Positions 35,201 to 44,108 are shown, counted from the stretch's first letter. The stretch is 64,000 nt of DNA from Kitasatospora aureofaciens (GCF_019192735.1 NZ_JAHTKP010000026.1:44814-108813); one strand, 5' to 3'. The notes: generated by a model not told the origin, from the sequence alone. Translations and numbers: made by a program.

Positions 35201-37990
35201 GCGACGTTCCACCGGGAGTCCGGCTACGCCCACCGTGCCATCCGCTGCTTCGAGCAACTTGCCGCCCAGCGTGCGCGCGCCCGCGGCACGGACCACCCGG
35301 AGACGCTGAGCGACCGCCTGGGACTGGCCCGGTCCCACACCGCCGCCGGGAACCACACCCACGCGCTGTCGCTGTACGAGCCCCTGATCGCCGACAGCGC
35401 CCGGATCCAGGGCCCCGACCACAGTGACGCCCTCAACACCCGCTGGTGGCAGGCCGCCGCGCACCGCAACGCGGGCGACCACCGTCGCGCGGCCGAACTC
35501 TTCGACCGCTTGGTCGCGGACTCGACGCGTGCACACGGACCCGATCACCCCGACACCCTCAGAAACCGTACGTGGCAGGCCATCGCCTACCGGGACGCGG
35601 GCGACAACGACTGTGCGATCGGCTTCCTGGAGGCCCTCTCGGCCGACCGCACCAGCGTCCAGGGCGCCCATCACCCCGACACCCTGTCGACCCTCGCCGA
35701 GCTGGCCTGGGTGTACTCGGGGGCCCAGGACCACAGCCGCGCGATCCAGCTCTTCGAGACGCTCGCCGAACTCCGGGACCGGACTCAGGGCCCCGACCAC
35801 CCCGACACACTCAGGGCCCGCACCTCACTCGCCGCGGCCTGCCGCGTCGCGGAGGATCACCAGCGTGCGATCGGGCTGTACGAGGGCCTGCTCGCCGACC
35901 GTACCCGGATCCAGGGCCCCGACCATCCGGAGGTCCTGAACGCCCGGTACTGGATCGCCTCGGAACGCCTGGCGGAGCGCGACCTCGACCTCGCGGTGGA
36001 GCTCTCCACCGCACTGCTGGCAGACCGGGAGCGGGTCCTCGGGCCGGACCACCCCGACTCCCTGAGCACGCGTTCGCTGCTCGCCCGCGTCCACCACGAG
36101 GCGAGCCGCCATCGGCTCGCCGCCGAACTCCGTGAGGCGCTCGTCCGGGACCGGCTCAGGATCCAGGGCCCGGACCACCTCGACACCCTCAAGGAGCGCG
36201 CCGACCTCGCCGACGCGCGGTTCGACGCGGGCCTGTGCCGTCAGGCCCGCGCGGACCGCGAGTCCCTGGTCGCCGACCGGACCCGGGTCCAGGGCGCCGA
36301 CCACCCGGACACCCTCAGCCTGCGTTCCTTCCTGGCCTGGACGTACCAGGAGGTCGGCGAGGCAGAGCTCGGCGTGGAGTCGTATCGCGAGCTGGTGGCA
36401 GAGCGGACCCGGGTCCAAGGGCCGGATCACCCGGACACCCTCGACGAACGGGGGAACCTTGCCCAGGCCCACCTCCGCGCCGGTCACCATCGCGCGGCGA
36501 TCGGCGAGTACCAGGCCTTGGCCGCCGACCGGACCCGCATCCACGGTCCTGACCACGCCGACACACTCACCACCCTGTCCGCCCTGGCCTACGCGCTGCG
36601 CCGGAGCTGGCGGCACGAGCGCGCCGGTGTCCTCTACGAGGCCGTCCGCGTGTCCCTCACCCGACTGCGGGGGGCCGATCATCCCGACACCTGGGACGCC
36701 TGGGACGACATCGCGCTCAACCACCGCGATGCGGGCCGCTACGACGAATCCGTGACCTGCCACCGGACCGCCATTGACCTCGCCACCGCCGACCTGGCCG
36801 AGGAGGACCCTCTGGTCCTGAAGTTCCGCCGCGACCTGGCCGAGACCCGCCTGACGGCCGACGCCCTCGACGAAGCGGTGGACGACTACAAGTCCGTGGC
36901 CGACGGCGTGGCGCAGCTGGTGGACGAGGAGCATTCGTCGTCCATCTGGGTCGGCTCCGAGCTCGCCGTCGCCCTTCAGCTCCGCGGTGACCACACCGCA
37001 GCGCTGGGTCTGGCCGCCGACCTCGCCCGAACCGCCCGGGGGAGCCTGGACAGGACCTACGAGGGGATCCTGTTCGCCCGCAGGGTCCACGCCCTGCTGC
37101 TGGTCGAGGGAGACCGTCCGCAGCGCGCCGTCGTCCTCCTGGAGGAGCTCGTCGAGGAGGCGACCGACAGCCGCGGTCCCCGCCATCCCGTGACCGTGAG
37201 CCTCCGCCAGAGCCTGGCCCACGCCCGGTTCCGGGCCGGCGATCCGGCCGGGGCGGTGCGGGTGTACGCGGGCATCGTCGCGGACCGCGCCCCGGAGGCC
37301 GGGCCGGCGGCTCTCTCCGCGCTGGGCGACGGCCACCGCAACCTCTCCGAGCGGATGCTGTCCGTCGGTGCCCTACGGCCGTGGGAGATCAAGGCTTCCC
37401 CGACCCTGGCGATCGGCCTTGCCGAGGCGCTCGCGGCGGCCGGACGCCGCGAGGCCGCCCGGGAGTCGCTGGTCGCCGTCTGTGCCGGGCGGGACGCGGT
37501 CATGGGCCCCGGTCATCCGCTGGCGGTGGAGAGCGGGCTCTCCCTCGTCCAGCTGGACGAGGGAGAGCCCGCGCCCCTCCCGGCCGCGCCCATCTGCCGG
37601 GTGCCGGAGCCGCCCCTGCCCGCCCGGCTCACGCGCCGCACGTCCGTCACCGTGTCCCGCACCGCCTGGCGCCCTGTTATCACGCTGCTCGACGAGCCCG
37701 CGGTCGGCGCCGCCGTCCGGCTCCACCTCCGGCTGGAGCCGGACGTGCCGGACGCCGATCCGGGCGGGCTGCCGGAGCTGCGGCTGGTGGCCGCCGTGGC
37801 CTCGGACGCCGTGCTCGAACCCACCGTCGCCGACTGCGCCCCGGCCGGGGAGCCGGCCACGTTCGCGCTGGTCCCGGCCTTGCCGGGGCCGCACCGGGTC
37901 CGGATCACCGTGTACGACCGGGGTCATGGCGCCGCCCTCCAGGACCTCGCCGTCGTCGTGGACGTGCCGCATCCGCAAGAGCAGGAGTAA
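32225..37990 (+). CDS. Giant STAND NTPase: NB-ARC domain with about 25 TPR repeats and C-terminal beta domain
   Basis: A 1921-residue protein starting at GTG 32225 (GGGGTGGGG 7 nt upstream). Residues 1-65 are low complexity. NB-ARC follows: P-loop GLGGVGKTT (105-113), Walker B LLVFDNAED (179-187), GHLPLAL (261-267) and a winged-helix part with HRLL near 375. From about 475 to 1500 there are about 25 copies of a 42-residue kinesin-light-chain-type TPR, each with a G-x-D-H-P-D-T-L signature, then degenerate repeats. The last 120 residues look like an Ig-like beta-sandwich. It is probably a ligand-triggered oligomeric sensor. Codon 81 (32465-32467) is TTA, read only by the developmentally controlled bldA tRNA. 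The stop overlaps the ribosome-binding site of the CHAT protease gene, so the two should be made together. Confidence 0.93.
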   Translation: MITSRTTHVRPEGGLPDHEAFEQRRRPSAPSATAGNPHTEQRTVVLPPAAAQAALTVEATPPWHNLPPTSGGGLVGRDAALRAIAEALSDGDGSGLVTQATTLHGLGGVGKTTLALHYAYANADRYRLIWWITAESEEQLAEAFADLAVQLHPSWALTAPPGQQVEWALAWLRAHDRWLLVFDNAEDPLHLTPYLGRLLGCGHQLVTSRRASGWHPGIRRVRIDVLDAPEAARLLCDTAYPGAAIDPAEQGEAQALADELGHLPLALAQAGAFVQQTRTTFAAYRRRLLRSARPGAVPSAVDTVARLWQTTLRTVQTTAPFAVELLRTLAWYAPEALPREALVPFGGRRPDEVDAALQLLADFNLITLGRTTVAVHRLLQTVLRTAEGGGKLRRRAERRLAEAAVRLWPDADLRIRRALLPHIRELAATGPSEQPTADTIALYRLAADELSDKAQRVFAIPLVTALADGQARLLGADHLDTVTTRGRLAELHARTGDPARAIDMTRAVLADRTRLLGPEHPAALADRNTLGHAYRRAGEHARAVEEFTAVVADRSRVLGADHPDTLSSRAGLAYALQTAGRHAEAVAEFERLLADATRVLGPDHPDTLTHRIGLAFARLRSGEHRLAVALYEEAVADRIRVLGADHPDTLTSRGWLASARAVAGDHPAAVAGHEAVVRDRTRVQGADHPQTLAARCRLATARGEAGRPAAAVTELAAVVSDYTRALGPDHPATLDSRNGLACAHRDAGEPRRAVEQHRALTRDRARVQGPDHPDALKERGDLAYALRLAGPSHREVPERERLVADRIRVQGPGHPHTLEERADLARALNAAGRLLAALAEWERLVADHTRVSGADHPATRIARLHLAQAYGDVGNHLRAVELCDGVVADWLRIAGPDHVGTLHARWWQVTVCLDAGDHRRAQELIAALVADCTRIQGPDHPDTLNTRMWQAMTFHRAGEHHRALELCESLLADRTRTQGPDHPDTLDTRHWQATFHRESGYAHRAIRCFEQLAAQRARARGTDHPETLSDRLGLARSHTAAGNHTHALSLYEPLIADSARIQGPDHSDALNTRWWQAAAHRNAGDHRRAAELFDRLVADSTRAHGPDHPDTLRNRTWQAIAYRDAGDNDCAIGFLEALSADRTSVQGAHHPDTLSTLAELAWVYSGAQDHSRAIQLFETLAELRDRTQGPDHPDTLRARTSLAAACRVAEDHQRAIGLYEGLLADRTRIQGPDHPEVLNARYWIASERLAERDLDLAVELSTALLADRERVLGPDHPDSLSTRSLLARVHHEASRHRLAAELREALVRDRLRIQGPDHLDTLKERADLADARFDAGLCRQARADRESLVADRTRVQGADHPDTLSLRSFLAWTYQEVGEAELGVESYRELVAERTRVQGPDHPDTLDERGNLAQAHLRAGHHRAAIGEYQALAADRTRIHGPDHADTLTTLSALAYALRRSWRHERAGVLYEAVRVSLTRLRGADHPDTWDAWDDIALNHRDAGRYDESVTCHRTAIDLATADLAEEDPLVLKFRRDLAETRLTADALDEAVDDYKSVADGVAQLVDEEHSSSIWVGSELAVALQLRGDHTAALGLAADLARTARGSLDRTYEGILFARRVHALLLVEGDRPQRAVVLLEELVEEATDSRGPRHPVTVSLRQSLAHARFRAGDPAGAVRVYAGIVADRAPEAGPAALSALGDGHRNLSERMLSVGALRPWEIKASPTLAIGLAEALAAAGRREAARESLVAVCAGRDAVMGPGHPLAVESGLSLVQLDEGEPAPLPAAPICRVPEPPLPARLTRRTSVTVSRTAWRPVITLLDEPAVGAAVRLHLRLEPDVPDADPGGLPELRLVAAVASDAVLEPTVADCAPAGEPATFALVPALPGPHRVRITVYDRGHGAALQDLAVVVDVPHPQEQE
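33641..36790 (+). repeat. Tandem 126-bp repeats encoding TPR units
   Basis: About 25 in-frame copies of a 126-bp unit encode the 42-residue TPR. The segment around GPDHPDTL is the most conserved at both DNA and protein level, suggesting ongoing unequal recombination or conversion. Middle copies (about 35000-36600) are closest to each other. Confidence 0.85.
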
Positions 37991-37994
37991 CCAC

Positions 37995-39251
37995 GTGCCC
38001 CGGGACCTCCTCGTCGAGATCCAGCAGAACCCGTCCGCCGACTACACCCGGCTGCCACGCCAGGGTGGCCCGAAGGACCCTCCTCCGCTGGACCTCGTGG
38101 TGTCGCTGCGCCGCCACCGGGACGACTCGCTTCAGATCTCCGCGTTCCGGCCCGGCGAGCGCACTCCACGGACCCGCCCGAACCGCGCGGACCTGGATAT
38201 ATCCGGAACCAAGCTCCTCGCCAGGGCCGCCCGTCTGCGGACGATATGGCGTGACCGCCTGGTCCGGTACGCCGCCGTCGACGACCTCGGGCTGCCGGCG
38301 GACTACCCCTTCGCGTCCACCGCCGACGTCTCCCATCTCGCGCCGGTCGCCGAGAACCGGGTGGCCGAACTCGCCGAGGAGGGACGGTACTTCCTGGAGA
38401 CGATGCTCGACGGCACGGACCGCGAGCTGACGCTCTTCCGCGCGTTCCTCACCCGCACGCTCACCGAGGACGGCCCGCTGCGCGTCAGCTTCGACTCCGA
38501 CCTGCACCTCCCCTGGCCCATGCTCGCCGTCGACGGCGGCCGCGCCGACCCGTGGACGGACTTCCTCGGCCACCGGCACCAGGTGGAGCAGACCGGCACC
38601 GCCTACCCGCCGATCCAGCCGCCCTACCCGGCCCGGACGAGGCCGGTCACCAGCCTCAACACCGACGACACCCTCGAACTCATCGGCCGCGCCCCCGAGG
38701 TCCGCAAGCTGCTGGAGGACCGCTCCCGGCTCACCGTCCGCACCGAGTCCGCCCGGCTGCTGGAGGCGCTGTCCACCGCGGTGCTGGACGAGGACGTCAT
38801 GTACTTCTGGTGCCACGGCCAGTTCGTCGACAACGGCTCCGCCTACGAGCAGCTCGCCGTCCGGCTCTCCGACGACCGCCACATCGACGCCGACCTGGTG
38901 CGCCGCCACCGCCGCCGGCACCTGGACGCGCCGGACGCCCTGTTCCGGCCGTTCGTGCTGCTGAACGCCTGCCACACCGGGCAGTCGGCGGCGGCCGAAC
39001 TGGAGCACCTCGGGCGGGCGTTGGTCGACCTGGGGGCGGACGGGGTGCTCGGGCCGCAGATCGAGATCCCGCAGGAGTTCGCCGCCGAGTACGCCTTCGC
39101 CTTCCTCGACCTGTATTTGACGGGCGAGTTCACGGCGGGCGAGATCACCCAGGCGCTGGTGCGGCGGTTCGCCCGCGAGTACTGCAACCCGCTGGCGCTC
39201 ACCTACTCCCTGCACTGCGGCATCGACAGCATCCTGGAGCTGACCCCGTGA
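37995..39251 (+). CDS. CHAT-domain caspase-like protease
   Basis: A 418-residue protein from GTG 37995; AGGAG overlaps the preceding TAA with 7-nt spacing. Residues 1-190 are a divergent N-terminal region, perhaps the contact to the STAND protein. The CHAT (caspase HetF associated with TPRs) core is residues 200-400: catalytic His274 in MYFWCHGQ and Cys326 in LLNACHTGQS, followed by AADGVLGPQIEIP-like strand-loop features. CHAT proteases are cysteine proteases usually paired with TPR proteins, as in TPR-CHAT of the type III-E CRISPR system. Here the TPR partner is the upstream gene, so proteolysis is probably switched on by the STAND protein. Its stop overlaps the next start by 4 nt (GTGA). 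Confidence 0.93.
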   Translation: MPRDLLVEIQQNPSADYTRLPRQGGPKDPPPLDLVVSLRRHRDDSLQISAFRPGERTPRTRPNRADLDISGTKLLARAARLRTIWRDRLVRYAAVDDLGLPADYPFASTADVSHLAPVAENRVAELAEEGRYFLETMLDGTDRELTLFRAFLTRTLTEDGPLRVSFDSDLHLPWPMLAVDGGRADPWTDFLGHRHQVEQTGTAYPPIQPPYPARTRPVTSLNTDDTLELIGRAPEVRKLLEDRSRLTVRTESARLLEALSTAVLDEDVMYFWCHGQFVDNGSAYEQLAVRLSDDRHIDADLVRRHRRRHLDAPDALFRPFVLLNACHTGQSAAAELEHLGRALVDLGADGVLGPQIEIPQEFAAEYAFAFLDLYLTGEFTAGEITQALVRRFAREYCNPLALTYSLHCGIDSILELTP

Positions 39252-40312
39252 CGACCAGCACCGTGCCCGGCATGAGGCCCGCCGGCCGACCAGCCGTCCG
39301 GCCCGCCGCCGTGGACCTCGACGAGGACGGCCGGCTGCTCGTCCCGGGCACCCGGACGCCGGTGCCCGAGGCGCGCGTCGCCGACCACCTCGCCCGCCAC
39401 CTGCGCGTCCCGGAGCGGGCCACCGACATCTACGTGTACGTCCACGGCTGGCAGACCGGCGCCGCGGCGGCCGACCGCGCGGCCGGGGCCCTGCTCGCGC
39501 GCGCCGCCGAACTGCACCGGGCGGCCCCGGCCGCGTACCCGGGGCTGGCGCGGGGGTTCCGGCCGTGGTGCGTGGTGGTGCGCTGGCCGTCGTCGAGCCT
39601 CCCCTCGCTCGGCGGGTACCGGCGCATCCGCGAGCGGGCGCACGCCATGAGCACCCCGGGCCGCGGCCAGGCCGGGTACGTCCTCGGCCACCTGCTCGGG
39701 TACCTGGACGCGGACCGCGGCCACCCGGCCGACCCGGCGGTGCTGGCGAACCGCAACGGCCAGTACCTGCACCTGGTCGGGCACTCCTTCGGCGGGCGGT
39801 TCCTGTGCGAGGCCGTCCAGCACGCGGCGCAGCGACCGGCCGGCCCCCGCGTGCTGGGCTGGAGCCGGCCGGGCGATCCCGCGCGGCCGTTCACCGTGGA
39901 CAGCGCGCTGGTCTTCCAGATGGCCGCGCCCCGGGACGCCTTCGACCGGCTCTTCCCCCGGCTGTTCGCCGTGCCCGGGCGCTCGGGCGCGCCGCTGCGC
40001 GGGCCGCTGGTGCTGACCCACTCGCGCTGGGACCGGGCGACCGGCTTCTGGCACCTGCGGGCCGAGGGCCGGCCGGGCATCGGGCACTCGGGCACCGGGG
40101 TGGCGCCGGTGCACCAGTTCTCGACGCTGCTGCACCCGACCGACGCGCCGTACCCGCGCGAGGTGCTGGACCACCCGATCGTCAACGTCGACGCGAGCGG
40201 GGTCTACCACGGCGGCCTGGCCACCCGGCTGGCGCCGGCGGGCGCGCACTCGGACTTCCAGCACCCCGAGTCGGCCCACCTGCTGCTGAGCCTCGCGTCG
40301 CACTCGCGCTGA
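39248..40312 (+). CDS. Alpha/beta-hydrolase, third gene of the STAND-CHAT operon
   Basis: A 354-residue serine hydrolase translated from GTG 39248 inside the GTGA overlap with the CHAT gene. IYVYVHGW (61-68) forms the oxyanion-hole strand, and LVGHSFGGRFL holds the nucleophile Ser180. The catalytic His is probably in the GAHSDFQHPESAH segment near the C-terminus. No signal peptide or membrane helix is evident, so it is cytosolic. Lipase- or esterase-like effectors occur in STAND conflict systems. Its place as the last, coupled gene suggests that it is an effector or a target of the CHAT protease. Substrate unknown. Confidence 0.87.
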   Translation: MTTSTVPGMRPAGRPAVRPAAVDLDEDGRLLVPGTRTPVPEARVADHLARHLRVPERATDIYVYVHGWQTGAAAADRAAGALLARAAELHRAAPAAYPGLARGFRPWCVVVRWPSSSLPSLGGYRRIRERAHAMSTPGRGQAGYVLGHLLGYLDADRGHPADPAVLANRNGQYLHLVGHSFGGRFLCEAVQHAAQRPAGPRVLGWSRPGDPARPFTVDSALVFQMAAPRDAFDRLFPRLFAVPGRSGAPLRGPLVLTHSRWDRATGFWHLRAEGRPGIGHSGTGVAPVHQFSTLLHPTDAPYPREVLDHPIVNVDASGVYHGGLATRLAPAGAHSDFQHPESAHLLLSLASHSR

Positions 40313-40420
40313 CAGGCAGGGCATGCAGGTCAGCGGTGATCTGATCATCGGCTATATTCGCCGGGCAGCCCGTCGGGAACGGGCCCTCACGCACCGAACT
40401 CTCCGGGGAAACCAGCCACC

Positions 40421-41296
40421 GTGTCACGGCCCATAGACGACCCGTCCGCCGACCAGCCCACCACGCCGCCGCCGAGCGACGCCGGGGCCGTCGTCCCGCC
40501 CGGTGAGCAACCGAACGCCCAAGCCGTACCCGGCCACCCGCAACCGGCCGGCCCATACGCCGCCGGACCGCACCTTTCCGGACCTCACCCCGCCGGTCCG
40601 CACGCCTGGCCCCCGTACGCCGTCCCGCAGCCGAAGCCGAAGGCCAAGGTCAGCGGGCTGGCCGTCACCTCCTTCGTGCTCGGCATCCTCGGGTTCGTCC
40701 CGCCACTCTCCCTCGTGTCGATCGGCCTCGCCGTCGGCGCGTTCCGCCGGATCTTCCGGCGGCGCCAGGGCGGGTTCGGCCTCGCCGTCGCGGGCCTGGT
40801 GCTCGCCTGCACCTGGACCGTCGTGGCCGCCACGGTGGGCGGCGTCGCCGCGTACGGCCTGCACGACATGACGTCCGGGCCGGCGCGCGGCAAGGACGGG
40901 CACCCGGTCGCCGCCGGGCGGGCCGGCGCCTGGTACCTCAAGGCGGGCGACTGCGCCGCCGACGACCTCGCCAAGTTCCGCGCCGAGCCGAGCCACTACC
41001 AGATCGTCCCGTGCGACCGGCCGCACCGGCTGGAGGTCTTCGCCTCGGCGCGAATCCCCGGCGGGAAGTCCTACCCGGGCGTGGCCGCCGTCGAGGAGAG
41101 CGCCCGACGGCTCTGCGAGGCCCGTACGGAGTCCGCCGAGGTCCCGCCGGGCGGCTCGATCGGGTACTTCTACCCGAGCCAGGGCCGCTGGTGGCTGTTC
41201 GACGACCGGGACGCGCTGTGCGTCTTCATCTCCCCCACCCCGTGGTCGGGCACGGTCAAGCCCGGCAACGACTCGAAGGCCGCCACGCCCGTCTGA
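40421..41296 (+). CDS. DUF4190/septum-formation-like membrane protein
   Basis: A 291-residue protein starting at GTG 40421. Residues 1-72 are proline-rich and disordered. Two membrane helices (around 78-105 and 112-145) match the DUF4190 pattern found in many streptomycete proteins. The extracytoplasmic part (150-291) has four cysteines in positions typical of the septum-formation-related domain: LKAGDC, IVPCDRPH, ARRLCEAR and DALCVF. It follows the hydrolase gene by 108 bp, so it might be read with the STAND operon, but such proteins are common elsewhere. Function unknown. A strong terminator follows. Confidence 0.82.
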   Translation: MSRPIDDPSADQPTTPPPSDAGAVVPPGEQPNAQAVPGHPQPAGPYAAGPHLSGPHPAGPHAWPPYAVPQPKPKAKVSGLAVTSFVLGILGFVPPLSLVSIGLAVGAFRRIFRRRQGGFGLAVAGLVLACTWTVVAATVGGVAAYGLHDMTSGPARGKDGHPVAAGRAGAWYLKAGDCAADDLAKFRAEPSHYQIVPCDRPHRLEVFASARIPGGKSYPGVAAVEESARRLCEARTESAEVPPGGSIGYFYPSQGRWWLFDDRDALCVFISPTPWSGTVKPGNDSKAATPV

Positions 41297-41314
41297 CGGC
41301 GCGCCGCCGACTCC

Positions 41315-41347
41315 AGCGGCCCGGGCGGGTGATCCGCCCGGGCCGCT
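41315..41347 (+). terminator. Rho-independent terminator
   Basis: A perfect 14-bp stem (41315-41328 and 41334-41347) with loop GTGAT is followed by TTCTCTTT, 19 bp after the stop of the DUF4190 gene. Confidence 0.85.
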
Positions 41348-41579
41348 TTCTCTTTGCGTGCGCTCCTTGCGTTCCGAATCCCGTTCACAGTTCACCGACT
41401 TGAACGGGTGAATCGCCAGAAAGGCTCTGATATACGGGCGTTACCCGCCTCGGCTATTCGTGGATGTGGACGAGAGGTCTTGACCTGTCCCGCGCCAGCC
41501 GCTTCACTCCCGGAATCGGCACCTCCCTCGCACGGCACCCCACAACCCACGCGCCACCCACGAGACGAGGCGATCCCCC

Positions 41580-42944
41580 ATGAGCCGACCCCGCACTTCC
41601 GCACGCAGGATCAATCCCGTCACCCTCTACGCCTTCGGTGCGCTCGGCGGCATCCTCTTCGGCTACGACCTCGGCGTCATCGCCGGCATCCTGGTCGTCA
41701 TCGCCAAGACCTGGCAGCTGTCCGGCTTCCAACAGGGCGTCGTGACCGCCTCGTTGGCGGTCGGCGCGATGCTCGGCGCGGGCCTCGCCGCCCGGCTGAC
41801 CGGCCGGATCGGCCGCCGCCGCACGATCATGGCGGCGGGCGGCGTGGTGATCGTCGGCACGCTCTCCTGTGCGCTGGCGCCCGGCTTCGGGGCGCTGGTG
41901 GCGTTCCGCATCGTGCTCGGCCTCGGGGTGGGCCTCTCCTCCGCCACCGTGCCGACCTATCTCTCCGAGCTGGCGCCCGCACGGATCCGGGGTGCGATGG
42001 GCTCGCTCAACCAGATCTTCATCGTCAGCGGCATCCTGATCGCCTTCCTGGTCGACTACTGGCTCCAGCCGCACCACCTGTGGCGCTGGATGTTCGCGGG
42101 CGCGCTGGTGCCGGCCGTGATCCTGGTCTCCGGGCTGGCGTTCCTGCCCGAGACGCCGCGCTGGCTGGTCAACCTGGGCCGCGAGGACGAGGCGCGGGCC
42201 GTCCTGGCCGCCACCCACCCGGCCGACGAGATCGAGGCGGAGCTGGCGTCCATCCGTGCCGTGATCCGCCTCGACGCCGAGCAAACCACCTACCGCGTCC
42301 GGGAGTTGTGGGCGCCCTGGGTGCGGCCGATGCTGCTGGTGGCCCTCCTGCTCGCGGTCGGCCAGCAGTTCAGCGGCGTCAACGCGATCAACGCCTACTT
42401 CCCGACGATGCTGCTCTCGCTCGGGCTCACCACCAACACCGCGCTGCTCTCGGCGATCATCCTCGGCGTCACCAAGCTCGCGTTCACCGCGTGGGTGGTG
42501 TTCGTCGTGGACCGCTGGGGCCGCAAGCCGCTGCTGCTGATCGGCAGCGCCGTGATGGTGGTGACCCTCGGCCTCACCGGCTGGGTGGTCACGCACGTCC
42601 ACGACAAGGGCACCCTGGGCGCGCTGACGGTCGTGCTGCTGGTGCTGTACCTGGCCGGGTACGAGCTGGGGTGGGGCGCGGTGGTCTGGGTGATGATGGC
42701 GGAGGTCTTCCCGCTCAAGGCGCGCGGCACGGGCATGGGGGTGGCGGCGGTGCTGCTCTGGGCGGCGACCGGGGTGGTCACCGCCGTGTACCCGATCATG
42801 TCCGACCACCATCACCTGGGGATCGGCAGCTCGATGTACGTCTTCGCCGCGGTCAACGCGGTGCTGCTCGTGCTGACGTACCGGGTCGTCCCGGAGACGA
42901 AGGGCCGGACGCTGGAGCAGATCGAGCTCGGCCTGCGCAGGTGA
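41580..42944 (+). CDS. Sugar porter family MFS transporter
   Basis: A 454-residue MFS permease of the sugar porter family (PF00083 type) with twelve predicted helices. Signatures are FGYDLGVIAGI in helix 1, GRIGRRRT between helices 2 and 3, PETPRWLV before the central loop, GQQFSGVNAINAY in helix 7, DRWGRKPLL, and PETKGRTLEQIE at the C-terminus. It probably imports a sugar or sugar acid by proton symport; the substrate cannot be told. It stands alone with a 230-bp leader after a terminator. In that leader, TTCACC and GGTGAA arms flank TTGAAC around 41390-41412 and could be an operator. Confidence 0.93.
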   Translation: MSRPRTSARRINPVTLYAFGALGGILFGYDLGVIAGILVVIAKTWQLSGFQQGVVTASLAVGAMLGAGLAARLTGRIGRRRTIMAAGGVVIVGTLSCALAPGFGALVAFRIVLGLGVGLSSATVPTYLSELAPARIRGAMGSLNQIFIVSGILIAFLVDYWLQPHHLWRWMFAGALVPAVILVSGLAFLPETPRWLVNLGREDEARAVLAATHPADEIEAELASIRAVIRLDAEQTTYRVRELWAPWVRPMLLVALLLAVGQQFSGVNAINAYFPTMLLSLGLTTNTALLSAIILGVTKLAFTAWVVFVVDRWGRKPLLLIGSAVMVVTLGLTGWVVTHVHDKGTLGALTVVLLVLYLAGYELGWGAVVWVMMAEVFPLKARGTGMGVAAVLLWAATGVVTAVYPIMSDHHHLGIGSSMYVFAAVNAVLLVLTYRVVPETKGRTLEQIELGLRR

Positions 42945-43077
42945 AGGCCCTGTACTCCCGAAACTGCCACGCACCGGTCCCGGGATGACGCCACGGCTTG
43001 GATCCGTCGGCCGGTCCGACGAAGTTCGCCACGGTCTCAGGCCGTCGGGTCCAAGGGTGGGGCGCATTGCTCCTCCG

Positions 43078-44040
43078 TCACTTCGCCAGGGCCGCACGGA
43101 GGAAATGGAGGATCTCCGCCTGGGCGGCCTCGGCCTGTGGTTCCACGCCGGGCATGGCGAGGAACGCGTGCTTCGCGCCCGGGTATTCGGAAAGCCGCAC
43201 GGGCGTCCCGGCCGCGCGCAGCCGCTCGGCGTAGCGGCGGCCGTGATCGGCGAGCGCATCCCGGGTCGGCACCACGAGCAGCGCCGGGGCGAGGCCGCTC
43301 AGGTCGTCGGCGTACAGCGGTGAGAATGCGTGGGTGTCGGTTCCCGGCAGGACGGCGAGCCGCTGGATGAGCCGCAGTTGCGGCAGGGCGCGGGTCGGGC
43401 TGTACGCGTACTCGGCGATCGAGGGGTAGTCGTACATCGTCTCGGTCACGTCGACAGCGGGGTTGACCAGCACCTGCGCCTTGAGCTCCAGGCCGGCCTC
43501 CCGGGCCCGGATGGCCGTCAGGGCGCTGATCAGCGCGCCGCAGCTCTCGCCGAACACGGCCGTGCGCGCCGGGTCGACGCCCCACTGCGCGGCGTACCGC
43601 ACCACGTGGTCGAGCACGTCCCAGCCGTCGTCGGCGGCGTTCGCGAGCGGGCTGTCCGGGGCGAGGAGGCGGTGCTCGACCGAGATCACGAGCGCGGGCA
43701 GTCGGGCGGCGAGGTGGCTGTTGGTCCAGTCGCACTGCACCGCCGTGCCCACGAAGCCGCCTCCGTGGACATGGACCACGAGTGGGAGGTCGGCTCGGGC
43801 GGCGGCCTCGCCGTCGCCCGTCGACGCCGGCCGGTACACCCGGACCGGCAGGTCGCGGCCGGGCAGCGCGATCTGCTGCCAGTCGATCGCTGCGCCGGGG
43901 TCCGGCTCCCCGGTGATCGCCCGCATCGCGCTGGAGGCCCGGAAGCGGTTCTCCGCGTCGCGGTAGGCGAGCAGTTCCTCGGTCGTTATCACGGAGAAGT
44001 CCGGCTCCAGCGGCCGCGCCGCGGTAGTGGTCTCGCTCAT
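43078..44040 (-). CDS. HSL-family alpha/beta-hydrolase (esterase)
   Basis: A 320-residue carboxylesterase of the hormone-sensitive-lipase family. The oxyanion motif is HVHGGGFVG, the nucleophile elbow GESCG, and the catalytic His lies in YPGAKHAFL; the Asp is likely in VPTRDALAD. No signal peptide, so cytosolic. It is divergent from a TetR-family regulator, with a near-perfect 19-bp operator between them. The arrangement is typical of a ligand-inducible detoxification or catabolic pair. Length normal. Confidence 0.92.
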   Translation of the reverse strand: MSETTTAARPLEPDFSVITTEELLAYRDAENRFRASSAMRAITGEPDPGAAIDWQQIALPGRDLPVRVYRPASTGDGEAAARADLPLVVHVHGGGFVGTAVQCDWTNSHLAARLPALVISVEHRLLAPDSPLANAADDGWDVLDHVVRYAAQWGVDPARTAVFGESCGALISALTAIRAREAGLELKAQVLVNPAVDVTETMYDYPSIAEYAYSPTRALPQLRLIQRLAVLPGTDTHAFSPLYADDLSGLAPALLVVPTRDALADHGRRYAERLRAAGTPVRLSEYPGAKHAFLAMPGVEPQAEAAQAEILHFLRAALAK

Positions 44041-44108
44041 GTCTCCCTCTCCCCTCCCGGCCGGCTGCCGGGTGTGTCATTGCGGTCGGACAGCACCTTG
44101 TCCTCATT

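Noticed and set aside
32465..35800. Long minus-strand open frame opposite the STAND NTPase
   Set aside because: Its periodic sequence is the antisense image of the TPR repeats, with no independent motif.
33641..36790. Direct-repeat array that could be mistaken for a CRISPR or satellite
   Set aside because: The 126-bp period equals a 42-residue TPR, is in frame, and has no separate spacers.
40421..41296. DUF4190 protein as a membrane effector of the STAND-CHAT operon
   Set aside because: A 108-bp gap, and such proteins are common throughout streptomycete genomes; no specific link is visible.
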